From: CAYZHV01 sp046541355
GTDB taxonomy: Bacteria; Spirochaetota; Spirochaetia; DSM-27196; Alkalispirochaetaceae
DNA length: 35,182 nucleotides
Assembly: GCA_046541355.1 (NCBI GenBank)
Contig: JBKHDM010000026.1
Location: 1-35,182 of the forward strand
Direction of reading: 5' to 3'
In this document: positions 1 to 7,275 of the stretch, one piece after another
How positions within the stretch are numbered: the first letter of the stretch is position 1
Layout of the letters: the number at the start of each line of letters is the position of its first letter
Notes under the pieces: generated by a model
Told to the model about the DNA's origin: nothing
What the model saw: only the letters and a program-made list of their open reading frames with translations
Database searches by the model: none
Position numbers and translations under genes: made by a program

Positions 1-37
1 CCGGGCGGGGTTGCCCGGGGCGGTGGCCACCACGTAG
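1..37 (+). CDS. Possible 3' end of an upstream gene (partial)
   Basis: One forward frame is open from the window edge to a TAG at 35-37, ten bases before pth. It could be the tail of the preceding gene; a ribosomal L25/Ctc gene often precedes pth in bacteria. About 11 residues are too few to identify it, so this is only a placeholder. Confidence 0.2.
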   Translation, partial: RAGLPGAVATT

Positions 38-46
38 AGTCACGCC

Positions 47-619
47 ATGGAGTACCGGCTTATCGTTTTTCTCGGGAACCCCGGCCATCAGTACGCCCGG
101 ACCCGACACAACGTCGGATGGATGGTCGCCGATCGCCTGGGGGTCGGCGGCAGCGGGCAGAAGAAGTTCAAGGGGGTTTTTGCAAAGGAGGGGCAGACGG
201 CGCTACTGAAGCCGGAGACCTACATGAATCGGAGCGGGGAGAGTGTGCAGGCGTGTGCCGCGTTCTTCTCTTTGCGGGCTGAGGATATCCTCGTCGTCCA
301 CGACGAGACCGAGCTCTTCCCCGGTGAGTTGCAGCTCAAGGCTGGTGGCGGCACCGCCGGGCACAACGGCCTCAAGTCGGTGCGTGAGCGGCTGGGAAAC
401 GACCGCTTCCATCGGCTGCGCATCGGCGTGGGCAGGCCAGATCGGGGGAGTCTCTCCTCCTATGTCCTCTCCGCCCCGACGCCGGACGAGATGGCCACCC
501 TCGAGCCGGTTATCGACGCCTCCGCCCGGCTTATCGAGGATATCCTCCACCGGCGCGACTCATCCCTCGCCCCGCGCCTCGCCGGGGGCAGGCGGATTAC
601 TCCGGCCGAGCCAGGCTGA
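47..619 (+). CDS. pth: Peptidyl-tRNA hydrolase
   Basis: Cytoplasmic esterase that cleaves the ester bond of peptidyl-tRNAs released from stalled ribosomes and so recycles tRNA. The 190-aa length is typical for the family. Visible family motifs are the N-terminal LGNPG (residues 9-13), TRHNVGW with catalytic His21, KPETYMNRSGE with Asn61, the HDE block with Asp86, and the GGGTAGHNGLKS block with Asn107. All canonical active-site residues are present. No strong Shine-Dalgarno is visible, so it may be coupled to an upstream gene beyond the window. Its last 23 bp overlap the 3' end of the convergent thioredoxin-fold gene. Confidence 0.95.
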   Translation: MEYRLIVFLGNPGHQYARTRHNVGWMVADRLGVGGSGQKKFKGVFAKEGQTALLKPETYMNRSGESVQACAAFFSLRAEDILVVHDETELFPGELQLKAGGGTAGHNGLKSVRERLGNDRFHRLRIGVGRPDRGSLSSYVLSAPTPDEMATLEPVIDASARLIEDILHRRDSSLAPRLAGGRRITPAEPG

Positions 620-1256
620 AATCCTCCCAACCCTCGGTGATCGGATCCCACTGCCACATCTCACCCCCCGCCGCCGGGAGAGCGAGAAAGCGCGGCTCCT
701 GGTCCGACTCGAGATAGATAAACTCCTCGTCCCGGTCATACTCCATGTAGGTTACCGACCGGCCCTCGACCCGACGCTCCCAGCTCCCGGCGCCGACATA
801 GACAAAGGTGCCCCGATCCGTGGAGAACCGTCGCGCCTCGGCGCTCTCCGGGGTAGCCTCGCGGTACCGGGTGAGGAGAGCCTCGAGGACCGGCGCCGGC
901 GGTGGCCCGGTGAGAGTCTCGAGGAGGGAGCCGCCGGGAGCGTAGATGAGTATGGAGGGGTAGGCGTCCACCGGGAGCTCGAGGTGCGCCTCATCGTAGT
1001 CGTAGAGCCTCAACGCCACGTACTGCTCCGCGATCCGCTCTGCGACCTCCCGTCGGCCGAAAAGCTCCTCCTCGACCCAGGCGCACGGCGTGCACCAGGC
1101 ACCGGCGGTGACCAGAATCAGCAGATTCTTTCCCTCGGTCACCGAGGCCGTCCGGGCGTCGTCGAGGCTCTCATACCAGGAGAGCTCCTGCCCGGGGAGG
1201 GTCGCGGCTACCAGGAGTAAGGCGAAACCGAAGAAACCGGCTCTTAGACAGATCAT
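597..1256 (-). CDS. Secreted thioredoxin-fold protein (CxxC)
   Basis: A 219-aa protein with an N-terminal hydrophobic signal sequence (about residues 5-22), so it is probably exported to the periplasm. A thioredoxin-like domain follows: a beta strand (NLLILVTAGAW), the redox motif Cys55-Thr-Pro-Cys58, a helix, and a YPSILIY segment whose proline matches the cis-Pro position. It resembles the thioredoxin_7/DUF255-type group that may keep exported thiols reduced. The C-terminal ~80 residues, rich in Trp, Tyr and Glu, are not recognised. An AAAGGGG stretch lies upstream of the ATG. It is transcribed toward pth and overlaps it by 23 bp. The fold is fairly sure; the substrate is unknown. Confidence 0.8.
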   Translation of the reverse strand: MICLRAGFFGFALLLVAATLPGQELSWYESLDDARTASVTEGKNLLILVTAGAWCTPCAWVEEELFGRREVAERIAEQYVALRLYDYDEAHLELPVDAYPSILIYAPGGSLLETLTGPPPAPVLEALLTRYREATPESAEARRFSTDRGTFVYVGAGSWERRVEGRSVTYMEYDRDEEFIYLESDQEPRFLALPAAGGEMWQWDPITEGWEDFSLARPE

Positions 1257-1313
1257 CCTAACCCCTTTCTAATAGTGAACACCTACCCTTGCAACCCATA
1301 AGGAGCCGCCCCG

Positions 1314-2564
1314 ATGTCGGAGAGACTTTTTCTGACCGAAAAAGAAGGCACATTAGGAAAAGAAGGCACATTCATCGAGGAGCGGCAACTGCTCCATCGG
1401 TACGAACAGGGCCGCATCAACAACCAGACGATAGCCCGGATAGCCACCAATTTCTACTACTGCCGGGAGGATGAGAAGATCTTTGCCCTCGCCGACAAGC
1501 TGAGGGAAAACGAGACGATCATGGCCGTCGGGGTTGTGGATGAGAAGGATAAGGTCGTCGGCATAATTGTGCGCAAGGACTTTTTCAACACCATGGTGCG
1601 CCCCTACGCTCGAGATATTTTTCGAAACCACCCGGTTAGTGAGATCGTGCAGCAGGGGAGGGTCTTTGACGCGGATATCAACCTCTTTTCTGTCTCCGAG
1701 GAGATCTCCGAGGATATGCGCAAACCCGGGGTGACCTACTATCTCCTGACCAACGAGGATGGGTTGTTTCGCGGGATCTTTTCCACCCAGGATATGCTGC
1801 TCTACCTCTCACAGATCACCCAGAGCGATATCGCCCTCGCCCGGAAGCTCCAGTCCCGAATCGTCCGGGAGCGGCACTTCGTCGTCGGCAGGAGCTTTGA
1901 GTTTGTAGCTTCCTCGAGGACCGCAAAGGGCGTTGGCGGTGACTACTACGAGATCCGGCAGTTCCAGGAAAACCTCTGGATGGCGGCTCTCTGTGACGTC
2001 AGCGGCAAGGGTGTTGCCGCCTCGATTATTACCGCCATCATCTGGGGCATGATGAGCATGTTCAGCTTTACCAAAGGATGCCTCGCCGAGTTCGTCCGTT
2101 CCCTGAACGAGTATATCGTGCAGACCTTTGAGTCCGAAAAGTTTGTAACCGGCCTGTTTATCGAGTATGACGAGTCGGTTGGAGAGCTCTCGGTATGTGA
2201 CATGGGCCACTCTCATTTCTTTCTGTTTCGCGACGGCAAGCTCATGCGCCTCAACACCAACCAGCAGAACCTGCCGATCGGTGTCGCCCCGGACATCGAG
2301 GCAAAGGTAGATACCTTCCGGCCCCGCCGGGGGGACACGCTGTTTATGATTACCGACGGCCTCACCGAGCAGACCGACATGAGCGGTGAGAGCTACTCCC
2401 TCGAGCGGATCGCCCGGGTACTCCGAAGTAACGCTTCCGAGCCGGTAGAGATCCTTGCAGACCGGCTCACAAGCGACTTCAACTCATTTCGTGGTAAAAG
2501 AAGCCTCAACGACGACGTGACCTTCGCGCTCATGCGTTTCGAACCCCAGGAGGTGCGGCTCTGA
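1314..2564 (+). CDS. CBS-domain PP2C-type serine phosphatase (RsbU/SpoIIE family)
   Basis: A 416-aa cytoplasmic regulator. Residues about 30-165 look like a CBS-domain pair (for example GVVDEKDKVVGIIVRKDF), a module that commonly binds adenine nucleotides. Residues about 185-410 are a PP2C/SpoIIE phosphatase with metal-binding aspartates in GGDYYEI (Asp210), LCDVSGKG (Asp228), ITDGLTE (Asp348) and NDDVTF (Asp400/401). The family dephosphorylates a phosphoserine on STAS antagonists, and two STAS proteins are encoded convergently next door, so these are the likely substrates (inference). AAGGAG precedes the ATG at good spacing. The N-terminus has an 18-bp repeated segment (1340-1372) encoding KEGTLG/KEGTF. 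Confidence 0.88.
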   Translation: MSERLFLTEKEGTLGKEGTFIEERQLLHRYEQGRINNQTIARIATNFYYCREDEKIFALADKLRENETIMAVGVVDEKDKVVGIIVRKDFFNTMVRPYARDIFRNHPVSEIVQQGRVFDADINLFSVSEEISEDMRKPGVTYYLLTNEDGLFRGIFSTQDMLLYLSQITQSDIALARKLQSRIVRERHFVVGRSFEFVASSRTAKGVGGDYYEIRQFQENLWMAALCDVSGKGVAASIITAIIWGMMSMFSFTKGCLAEFVRSLNEYIVQTFESEKFVTGLFIEYDESVGELSVCDMGHSHFFLFRDGKLMRLNTNQQNLPIGVAPDIEAKVDTFRPRRGDTLFMITDGLTEQTDMSGESYSLERIARVLRSNASEPVEILADRLTSDFNSFRGKRSLNDDVTFALMRFEPQEVRL

Positions 2565-2570
2565 GGGTCG

Positions 2571-2585
2571 CCGACTCAGAGTCGG
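2571..2585. terminator. Small inverted repeat between convergent genes
   Basis: CCGACT-CAG-AGTCGG forms a 6-bp stem with a 3-nt loop. It straddles the stop codon of the STAS-HATPase gene, 6 bp after the phosphatase stop. There is no clear T-run on either side, so termination activity is doubtful. Confidence 0.25.
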
Positions 2586-3460
2586 AAGTCCCGTTTTACC
2601 GCCACGGCGTTTCGCTGCTCGTTGTAGACCACGCCCCGGTTCCAGTACTCCACCGCCGCCATCATCGCGTTACCCCCGTCCTCGTCACTCGAGTTTTCGG
2701 TACGGAAGGTGAGATAGTTCATCATGCCCTCGAAGTCATGCTTCTGGTAACACTCGATCTTCCTCCGGTAGAACTCGTTCCAGGCCTCGAGTTTCTGAAA
2801 TCCCTCCCCCTCATCCTCGACGATGAGCCGGGCAGTGACTTCCGTAAAGCCGAACCAGAGCTTGATTTTCTTGTTCTTGTCGTTCTTGTTGCCGTGCTTG
2901 ACCGCGTTCTTGAGTAGCTCGCTTATCTGCTGCTCGAGGATGTTGATCTCCTGAAACTCCGCCGGCGCCCGCTGGGCGATGAGATTACTGAGCCGGCGAA
3001 CCTGGGATAGATCGATGGAGAACTCCTTGTAGTAGAGTCCCTTTGTATCGAAGAGAGGACTACGGGAGTCGATCTTCAGTTGCTTGATGCCGTTGCTCTT
3101 CTCCTCCCCCTCCTCGACGGGACCGAACTCGCTGATCGCGCCCTCCCGACTCGACGCGATGGGAAGAAATCCCGAGAGCTTGGTGAGCTCGATAACCTTG
3201 GCCACCGAGCCGTGGATACCAGAGAACCAGATGGTCCCGCTGCGCTTCTGGGTGCCGGTGTAGGCGTAGAGAAGAACGCCGACCCCGCTGGAGTCGAGAT
3301 AGCTGAGCCCCTGGCAGTCGATGAGGATACGCTTCTTTCCTGCGTCCCAGAGCTCCTGGACGCGCTCCTTGAGACGGGCGGAGGAGTAAAGGTCCATCTC
3401 CCCCTGAACCTGAATCAGCTCGATACCGCTGTCCTGGAGCGGTGTGTGTTCTACCTGCAC
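2576..3460 (-). CDS. STAS-HATPase fusion: anti-sigma antagonist joined to RsbW-like kinase
   Basis: Two partner-switch domains in one chain. The N-terminal half (about 1-110) is a STAS domain with GEMDLY and a DSSG phospho-acceptor motif (Asp56-Ser57-Ser58). The C-terminal half (about 145-294) is a GHKL/HATPase_c_2 domain of the RsbW/SpoIIAB type, with an N-box (EQQISELLKNAVKHGN, Asn185) and a G1 box DEGEGF (Asp216). I chose the GTG at 3460 (294 aa): AAGGAG lies 7-8 nt upstream and it starts 19 bp after the preceding STAS gene. An ATG at 3508 in the same frame would overlap that gene by 29 bp. The fusion could phosphorylate its own STAS domain or the neighbouring one; no sigma factor is encoded nearby. 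Confidence 0.82.
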   Translation of the reverse strand: MQVEHTPLQDSGIELIQVQGEMDLYSSARLKERVQELWDAGKKRILIDCQGLSYLDSSGVGVLLYAYTGTQKRSGTIWFSGIHGSVAKVIELTKLSGFLPIASSREGAISEFGPVEEGEEKSNGIKQLKIDSRSPLFDTKGLYYKEFSIDLSQVRRLSNLIAQRAPAEFQEINILEQQISELLKNAVKHGNKNDKNKKIKLWFGFTEVTARLIVEDEGEGFQKLEAWNEFYRRKIECYQKHDFEGMMNYLTFRTENSSDEDGGNAMMAAVEYWNRGVVYNEQRNAVAVKRDFRL

Positions 3461-3479
3461 GCTCTGTTCTCCTTCTGGT

Positions 3480-3824
3480 TTATCTGCTGCGAAGGCGGTT
3501 GATCGCATCCTCGAGGGACTCGGCGATCGGGAAGAACCCCTGGAGACTGGTAAGCTCGATTACCCGTTTTACCGATCCCCGGATATTGAGAAAGCAAAGG
3601 CCGAGTTGTCGCTTTTTGCACTGGGTAAAGGTGTAGAGAAGGACGCTGATACCGCTGGAGTCAATATAGCTGAGATCATAGAGATCGAGAAGCAGCGCCT
3701 CCGAACCGTTCTCGATGTGGGCGGTAAGCATCGACTTCAGCTCGTGGGAGTTGTAGAGGTCCATCTCGCCGGAGACATCGATTTTGAGTATGTCGTGATC
3801 GAGCCGGTGTGTTCGTATTTCCAT
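3480..3824 (-). CDS. STAS-domain anti-sigma factor antagonist (RsbV/SpoIIAA-like)
   Basis: A single-domain 114-aa STAS protein. It has the GEMDLY strand-loop and the phosphorylatable DSSG motif (Asp55-Ser56-Ser57-Gly58). In this family the unphosphorylated form sequesters an RsbW-type kinase and frees its partner. It is clearly paralogous to the STAS half of the next gene (shared GEMDLY, LSYxDSSG, VIELT, GFxPIA), which suggests tandem duplication before one copy gained the kinase domain. A GGAGGG Shine-Dalgarno lies 6-7 nt before the ATG. It is first in a two-gene minus-strand operon with the fusion protein. Confidence 0.9.
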   Translation of the reverse strand: MEIRTHRLDHDILKIDVSGEMDLYNSHELKSMLTAHIENGSEALLLDLYDLSYIDSSGISVLLYTFTQCKKRQLGLCFLNIRGSVKRVIELTSLQGFFPIAESLEDAINRLRSR

Positions 3825-3873
3825 CTTCCCTCCGATCAGCCCGCAGTATTGGAGAGGTGTGTTACGTTTTCGT

Positions 3874-4503
3874 TTAAAGTGCGGTCCGGTGGCGTAAACT
3901 TCGGGCGATTGTGAGGCGGTCGGCGTACTCGAGGTCCCCCCCCACCGGAAGGCCGAGGGCGAGCCTGCTGACCTTGACGGAGCGCTGTTCGAGCATCTTC
4001 GAGATGTAGAGGGCGGTGGTATCCCCCTCGACGGTCGGGTTGGTCGCGAGGATCACCTCTTCGACCCCCCCCTTGCCCACACGAGCGATGAGCGAGCCGA
4101 TCCGCAGATCCTCAGGGCCCACTCCATCGATCGGTGAGATCACGCCCCCGACGACGTGGTAGAGACCACGATACTCGTGGGTCTGCTCGAGAACCACGAG
4201 ATCCTGAGGCTGCTCCACAACGCAGATAACCGAGCGGTCCCGACCCGGGTCGCGGCAGACCTCGCAGGGATCCTCCTCGGTGTAGTTGCCGCAGACAGTG
4301 CAGTTGACGATGCGGTCGCGGATCATCGCGATCTCCTCGGCGAGCTTCCGGTTGTAACTGGAATCGGTCGTGAGCAGATGGTAGGCGAGGCGGGTGGCGC
4401 TCTTTTTGCCCACCCCGGGTAGCCGGGAGAGTGAGTCTATGAGCTCCTCGAGGGCGTTCACTGCCTGGTTATCCGAAAAGCCCCGGAGGGATATCGAGTC
4501 CAC
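3874..4503 (-). CDS. recR: Recombination protein RecR
   Basis: RecR acts with RecF and RecO in loading RecA at single-strand gaps; recF is also present at 29.7 kb. The 209 aa include the N-terminal helix-hairpin-helix (SRLPGVGKKSATRLAY), a four-cysteine zinc finger (Cys68, Cys71, Cys80, Cys83), a TOPRIM domain beginning ICVVEQPQDL, and the conserved tail region NPTVEGDTTALY...LALGLPVGGDLEYAD. The start is uncertain. The GTG at 4503 overlaps ybaB by 35 bp, while a GTG at 4461 lies 8 bp after the ybaB stop and gives a 195-aa protein closer to family length. Third gene of the dnaX-ybaB-recR operon. Confidence 0.95.
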   Translation of the reverse strand: MDSISLRGFSDNQAVNALEELIDSLSRLPGVGKKSATRLAYHLLTTDSSYNRKLAEEIAMIRDRIVNCTVCGNYTEEDPCEVCRDPGRDRSVICVVEQPQDLVVLEQTHEYRGLYHVVGGVISPIDGVGPEDLRIGSLIARVGKGGVEEVILATNPTVEGDTTALYISKMLEQRSVKVSRLALGLPVGGDLEYADRLTIARSLRHRTAL

Positions 4504-4783
4504 CGGTTATGGAGCTCATCTCCTGCTGAAGCTGCTCCTTCAGCCGGACCGTCGCGTCGGTAAAGGCGGCGCGAACGAGGTCCTGGATCATCTCCTTATC
4601 CCCCTCCTCCACAACCTCGTCGGCGATCTCCACCTGGAGGACCCGAAACTCACCGTTTATGGTAATTCGCACCATATCGCCCCCGGCGGTGCCGGTGACG
4701 GTTACTGTCTTTAGCTTCGCCTGGGACTCCTTCAGCTTATCCTGAAGACCCTGAAAGTTCTTCAACAGATCCATCGGGTTCAT
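4469..4783 (-). CDS. ybaB: YbaB/EbfC nucleoid-associated protein
   Basis: A small (104 aa) DNA-binding protein of the YbaB/EbfC family. In Borrelia, EbfC binds DNA and influences nucleoid structure and gene expression. Family features visible here are the N-terminal helix MNPMDLLKNFQGLQDKLKESQ, the GGDMVRITINGEFRVLQVEI beta region, and a C-terminal helix ending in a Gly/Pro-rich tail. Its ATG overlaps the dnaX stop codon by 4 bp (ATGA), which indicates translational coupling. The dnaX-ybaB-recR order is widely conserved in bacteria. Confidence 0.93.
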   Translation of the reverse strand: MNPMDLLKNFQGLQDKLKESQAKLKTVTVTGTAGGDMVRITINGEFRVLQVEIADEVVEEGDKEMIQDLVRAAFTDATVRLKEQLQQEMSSITGGLDIPPGLFG

Positions 4784-6504
4784 GATTCCTCTCCTATAAT
4801 TTCGCCCCGGAACACCTTCTTTACCAGTTCTACGCTCTCATCCCGCCGGGCGGAGTCCCCTCCCTCGCTCTCCCGGTTGCGGACCTCCACGCTCAGGGAG
4901 ACCTCCTCGTCGAGCGCCTCCTGGACGATCTCCTCCACGAAGCCCCGCTCCTGCTGTACTCCCCGGCCGGAGAAGGCGTCGCCGAAAACAAGGGTCAGGT
5001 GTTCCTCGTCGAGCTCCCAGCCCGTGGCTCGCTCGAGGGCCGCCGCGAGGGTCGGTTTCTGCTTTCGTACTTTGATGATGATCTCCTCCACCTTCTCCGC
5101 CTCGAGGACAAAGGTGTGGTGCCCCTCCGGGGTGGGGCCGGCCCCGGCTGTCGGTCCCGGGGCGACCTCGCCGGCGGTGGACTCCTCGAGGCTCCCGTCG
5201 GGCGCGCCGCCCGCGCCGTCGGCCGCGCCGCCCGCGCCGTCGGCCGCTCTGTCCCCGGCGGCTCTCTCTCCGGCGGCTCTCTCTCCGGCGGCCGCTCTGT
5301 CCCCGGCGGCGCCGTCTCCCTGCCTCCCGGGCGGCTGGTGGCGCACCCCCGCCGCGGGCAACCTCCTCGCCTCCTCCTTGAGCCGTCGCAGCTCCGAGAC
5401 GAGCTGCTCGGTGGTGAGGTACTCCTTGAGCCCCGAAAGCCGGCTTACGGCAACCTCGAGCTCGAAGCGCTGGTTGAGGGAGTAGCGGACGTTACGATAG
5501 AGGTCGAGGAGAATGGTGACAGCCCGCTCCGCCTGGGTCTGGGTGAAGGTCTCCACCACAGGAGGGGCGAGGCGTTCCGGAGCGAAACCGAGGAGCGTCT
5601 CCCTCGAGATGCCCGCCTTGAAGAACAGCAGCCCCCGGAAGTAGTCGGTGAGGTCTACGATGCACTGCTCTACCGAGACGCCGGAGGTAATGATCTGATC
5701 GAGGGCGTCGAAGGCGCGGTGTCGCTCTCCCGAGGCGAGGGCCTCGGCGAGGGCGTTGATCTGCTCGAATCCGAGGAGGCCGAGCTTCTCCCGGATCTTT
5801 CTGAGGGTAATCTCGCCCTCCGAAAAGGATACCACCTGATCGAGAAGGGTGTAGGCGTCCCGGAGGCTTCCGGTGGCCTCCTTCGCCATCCAGAAGAGTG
5901 CCTCATCCTCCGCGGGTACCCCGATCTCGTCGCACACCTCCTTGAGGAGTCGCTTTATCCCCTCCAGGGGTATGAGCCGGAAGTTGAACTGCTGACATCG
6001 GGAGCGGATGGTCGCGGGGACTTTGTGGATCTCGGTGGTGGCAAAGATAAAGACGACGTAGGGGGGAGGCTCCTCGATAGTCTTTAACAGCGCGTTGAAG
6101 GCGCTGTTGGAGAGCATGTGAACCTCGTCGATGATGTAGATCTTGTACCGGGAGCTGTTGGGGGCAAAGAGTACCTCGTCCTTTATCTCCCGGACATCGT
6201 TGACGCTGGTGTTCGAGGCTCCGTCGATTTCGATCACGTCCAGGGCGGTCCCCCGGGCGATCTCCTCGCTCCCCGGATAGTCGAGGCAGCCGTCGGCGGC
6301 AGGTCCGTCGGGACAGTTGAGACTCATCGCGAGGATGCGGGCAGCGGAGGTTTTCCCGACGCCCCTGGGACCGGAGAACAGATAGGCGTGGGCGATCCGG
6401 CCGGTCGCGAGGGAGTTCTTCAGCGTAGATACAACGAACTCCTGACCTGTCAGCTCATCGAAACTTCGAGGGCGTCTGCGAGTCGCCGTTACCTCATAGT
6501 TCAT
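4780..6504 (-). CDS. dnaX: DNA polymerase III subunit tau/gamma
   Basis: Clamp-loader ATPase and replisome organiser, 574 aa. AAA+ motifs: Walker A GPRGVGKT (45-52), Walker B IIDEVH, sensor-1 region IFATTE, and the arginine-containing IRSRCQQF. The zinc module is incomplete: Cys64 and Cys73 keep the canonical spacing, but the next two ligand positions are Tyr76 and Ser79. Domain III follows, then a low-complexity Ala/Gly/Asp/Arg linker (about residues 385-455) built from short repeats such as GERAAGERAAGDRAA, then a small C-terminal domain. No slippery A-run suitable for a programmed frameshift was seen. GGAGAGG lies upstream of the ATG. Transcription probably comes partly by read-through from the SRP RNA unit just upstream. 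Confidence 0.96.
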   Translation of the reverse strand: MNYEVTATRRRPRSFDELTGQEFVVSTLKNSLATGRIAHAYLFSGPRGVGKTSAARILAMSLNCPDGPAADGCLDYPGSEEIARGTALDVIEIDGASNTSVNDVREIKDEVLFAPNSSRYKIYIIDEVHMLSNSAFNALLKTIEEPPPYVVFIFATTEIHKVPATIRSRCQQFNFRLIPLEGIKRLLKEVCDEIGVPAEDEALFWMAKEATGSLRDAYTLLDQVVSFSEGEITLRKIREKLGLLGFEQINALAEALASGERHRAFDALDQIITSGVSVEQCIVDLTDYFRGLLFFKAGISRETLLGFAPERLAPPVVETFTQTQAERAVTILLDLYRNVRYSLNQRFELEVAVSRLSGLKEYLTTEQLVSELRRLKEEARRLPAAGVRHQPPGRQGDGAAGDRAAAGERAAGERAAGDRAADGAGGAADGAGGAPDGSLEESTAGEVAPGPTAGAGPTPEGHHTFVLEAEKVEEIIIKVRKQKPTLAAALERATGWELDEEHLTLVFGDAFSGRGVQQERGFVEEIVQEALDEEVSLSVEVRNRESEGGDSARRDESVELVKKVFRGEIIGEES

Positions 6505-6530
6505 CGCGCCTCTCCAGCAGTATAAAAAAA

Positions 6531-6657
6531 GCCCCTAAGGCTCCAGCCAAGCGTTCTGCGGCACAGACACAAGCTGCTTACCGCTGCTTCCTTCCGGACC
6601 TGACGGGGTTGGGCAACCGCGACTTGCACAGGGCCTGGCCTTCAACGCCAAAGGGGC
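6531..6657 (-). ncRNA. ffs: Signal recognition particle RNA (small bacterial type)
   Basis: The minus strand carries the nearly invariant SRP RNA apical core (GTCAGGTCCGGAAGGAAGCA followed by GCGGTAAGCAGC) at about 6575-6606, the part that binds Ffh. The ends pair with each other (GCCCCU...GGC with GCC...AGGGGC), closing a long hairpin of about 127 nt. The closing helix is followed directly by a T-run on the minus strand (6524-6530), so the RNA probably ends at its own intrinsic terminator. It lies 5 nt after the 3' end of a tRNA-Ser and 26 nt before dnaX. The SRP RNA-dnaX-ybaB-recR order matches that known in Bacillus. Confidence 0.93.
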
Positions 6658-6662
6658 GGGAA

Positions 6663-6750
6663 CGGAGAGAGGGGGATTCGAACCCCCGGTACCCGGGTAG
6701 GGTACAAACGCTTTCCAAGCGTTCACCTTCGGCCACTCGGTCACCTCTCC
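6663..6750 (-). tRNA. tRNA-Ser (anticodon GGA)
   Basis: 88-nt class II tRNA. Acceptor stem GGAGAGG pairs with CCTCTCC across a mismatch-tolerant end; the anticodon stem AACGC/GCGTT holds the loop TTGGAAA with anticodon GGA, and there is a long variable arm and a GGTTCGAATCC T-arm. The discriminator is G and CCA is not encoded. Reads UCC/UCU. Lies between tRNA-Ser(CGA) and the SRP RNA. Confidence 0.95.
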
Positions 6751-6765
6751 AACGCTGCACACGAC

Positions 6766-6853
6766 CGGAGAGAGAGGGATTCGAACCCTCGGTACAGACG
6801 AGCTGTACAACGGATTTCGAGTCCGCCCGATTCAACCACTCTCGCATCTCTCC
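6766..6853 (-). tRNA. tRNA-Ser (anticodon CGA)
   Basis: 88-nt class II tRNA with a long variable arm. The anticodon loop CTCGAAA between GCGGA and TCCGT gives anticodon CGA (reads UCG). The T-arm is GGTTCGAATCC, the discriminator is G, and CCA is not encoded. First gene after the promoter at 6869-6898, and 15 nt upstream of tRNA-Ser(GGA). Confidence 0.95.
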
Positions 6854-6868
6854 TGTTGTGCGACGCGC

Positions 6869-6898
6869 ATACTACTATCAAAAGGGCTGGAGTATCAA
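6869..6898 (-). promoter_or_regulatory. Predicted promoter for tRNA-Ser/tRNA-Ser/SRP RNA unit
   Basis: On the minus strand TTGATA (6893-6898) and TAGTAT (6869-6874) are separated by 18 bp, which fits a sigma-70-type promoter. Transcription would start about 8-10 nt before the first tRNA. No other promoter-like sequence fits in the 5 and 15 nt gaps between the three RNA genes. Confidence 0.5.
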
Positions 6899-7275
6899 CC
6901 TTCTATCACTCCCCCTCGATAGGGGAGGGTAATCCCCGGTTAGCCCTCAGGTGCGCCGGCACCGTTGCGACAGTAGCCATGCTTCTCGACCCTCTCGGGG
7001 ATCAGCTCTTGTCTGCGCTTACGCTCATCTACTTACTTTGCTACCTGCTGTGCTGCTTGGTACAGAATAGGTGCCCCCTTCGGCATATGTCAAATATCGA
7101 GGAGGAGGCGCTACCCCTCTCGACCCGGGCGCTCTCGTTTAGAAGTCAAGATAAAGTTCGCCAAACTGTTTAGAGTTCAGTACGTTTAATCGGTCCTGGG
7201 CGTCTTACCTACTCCGGGAGGACGTCCATAAGGCGTATCCAAGGTGGATATGACCGAAAAAACAGGAGGAGACAA
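6899..7275. other. Gene-free region upstream of the oligopeptide ABC operon
   Basis: About 375 bp with no convincing gene. A short hairpin (CTCCCC at 6909-6914 with GGGGAG at 6922-6927) lies near the tRNA promoter, and an AT-richer stretch at about 7140-7190 may hold the operon promoter, though no good -35/-10 pair stands out. A strong Shine-Dalgarno (AGGAGGAG, 7264-7271) precedes the first gene. The open frame at 6856-7173 lacks coding character. Confidence 0.5.

Noticed and set aside
4780..6504. Programmed frameshift in dnaX to make a short gamma form
   Set aside because: No slippery A-rich heptamer with a downstream stem was seen, so there is no support for an E. coli-type frameshift.
6856..7173. 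Possible small gene between the tRNAs and the ABC operon
   Set aside because: It begins at the edge of the tRNA and covers its promoter, has no Shine-Dalgarno, and has an irregular composition with no recognisable fold.
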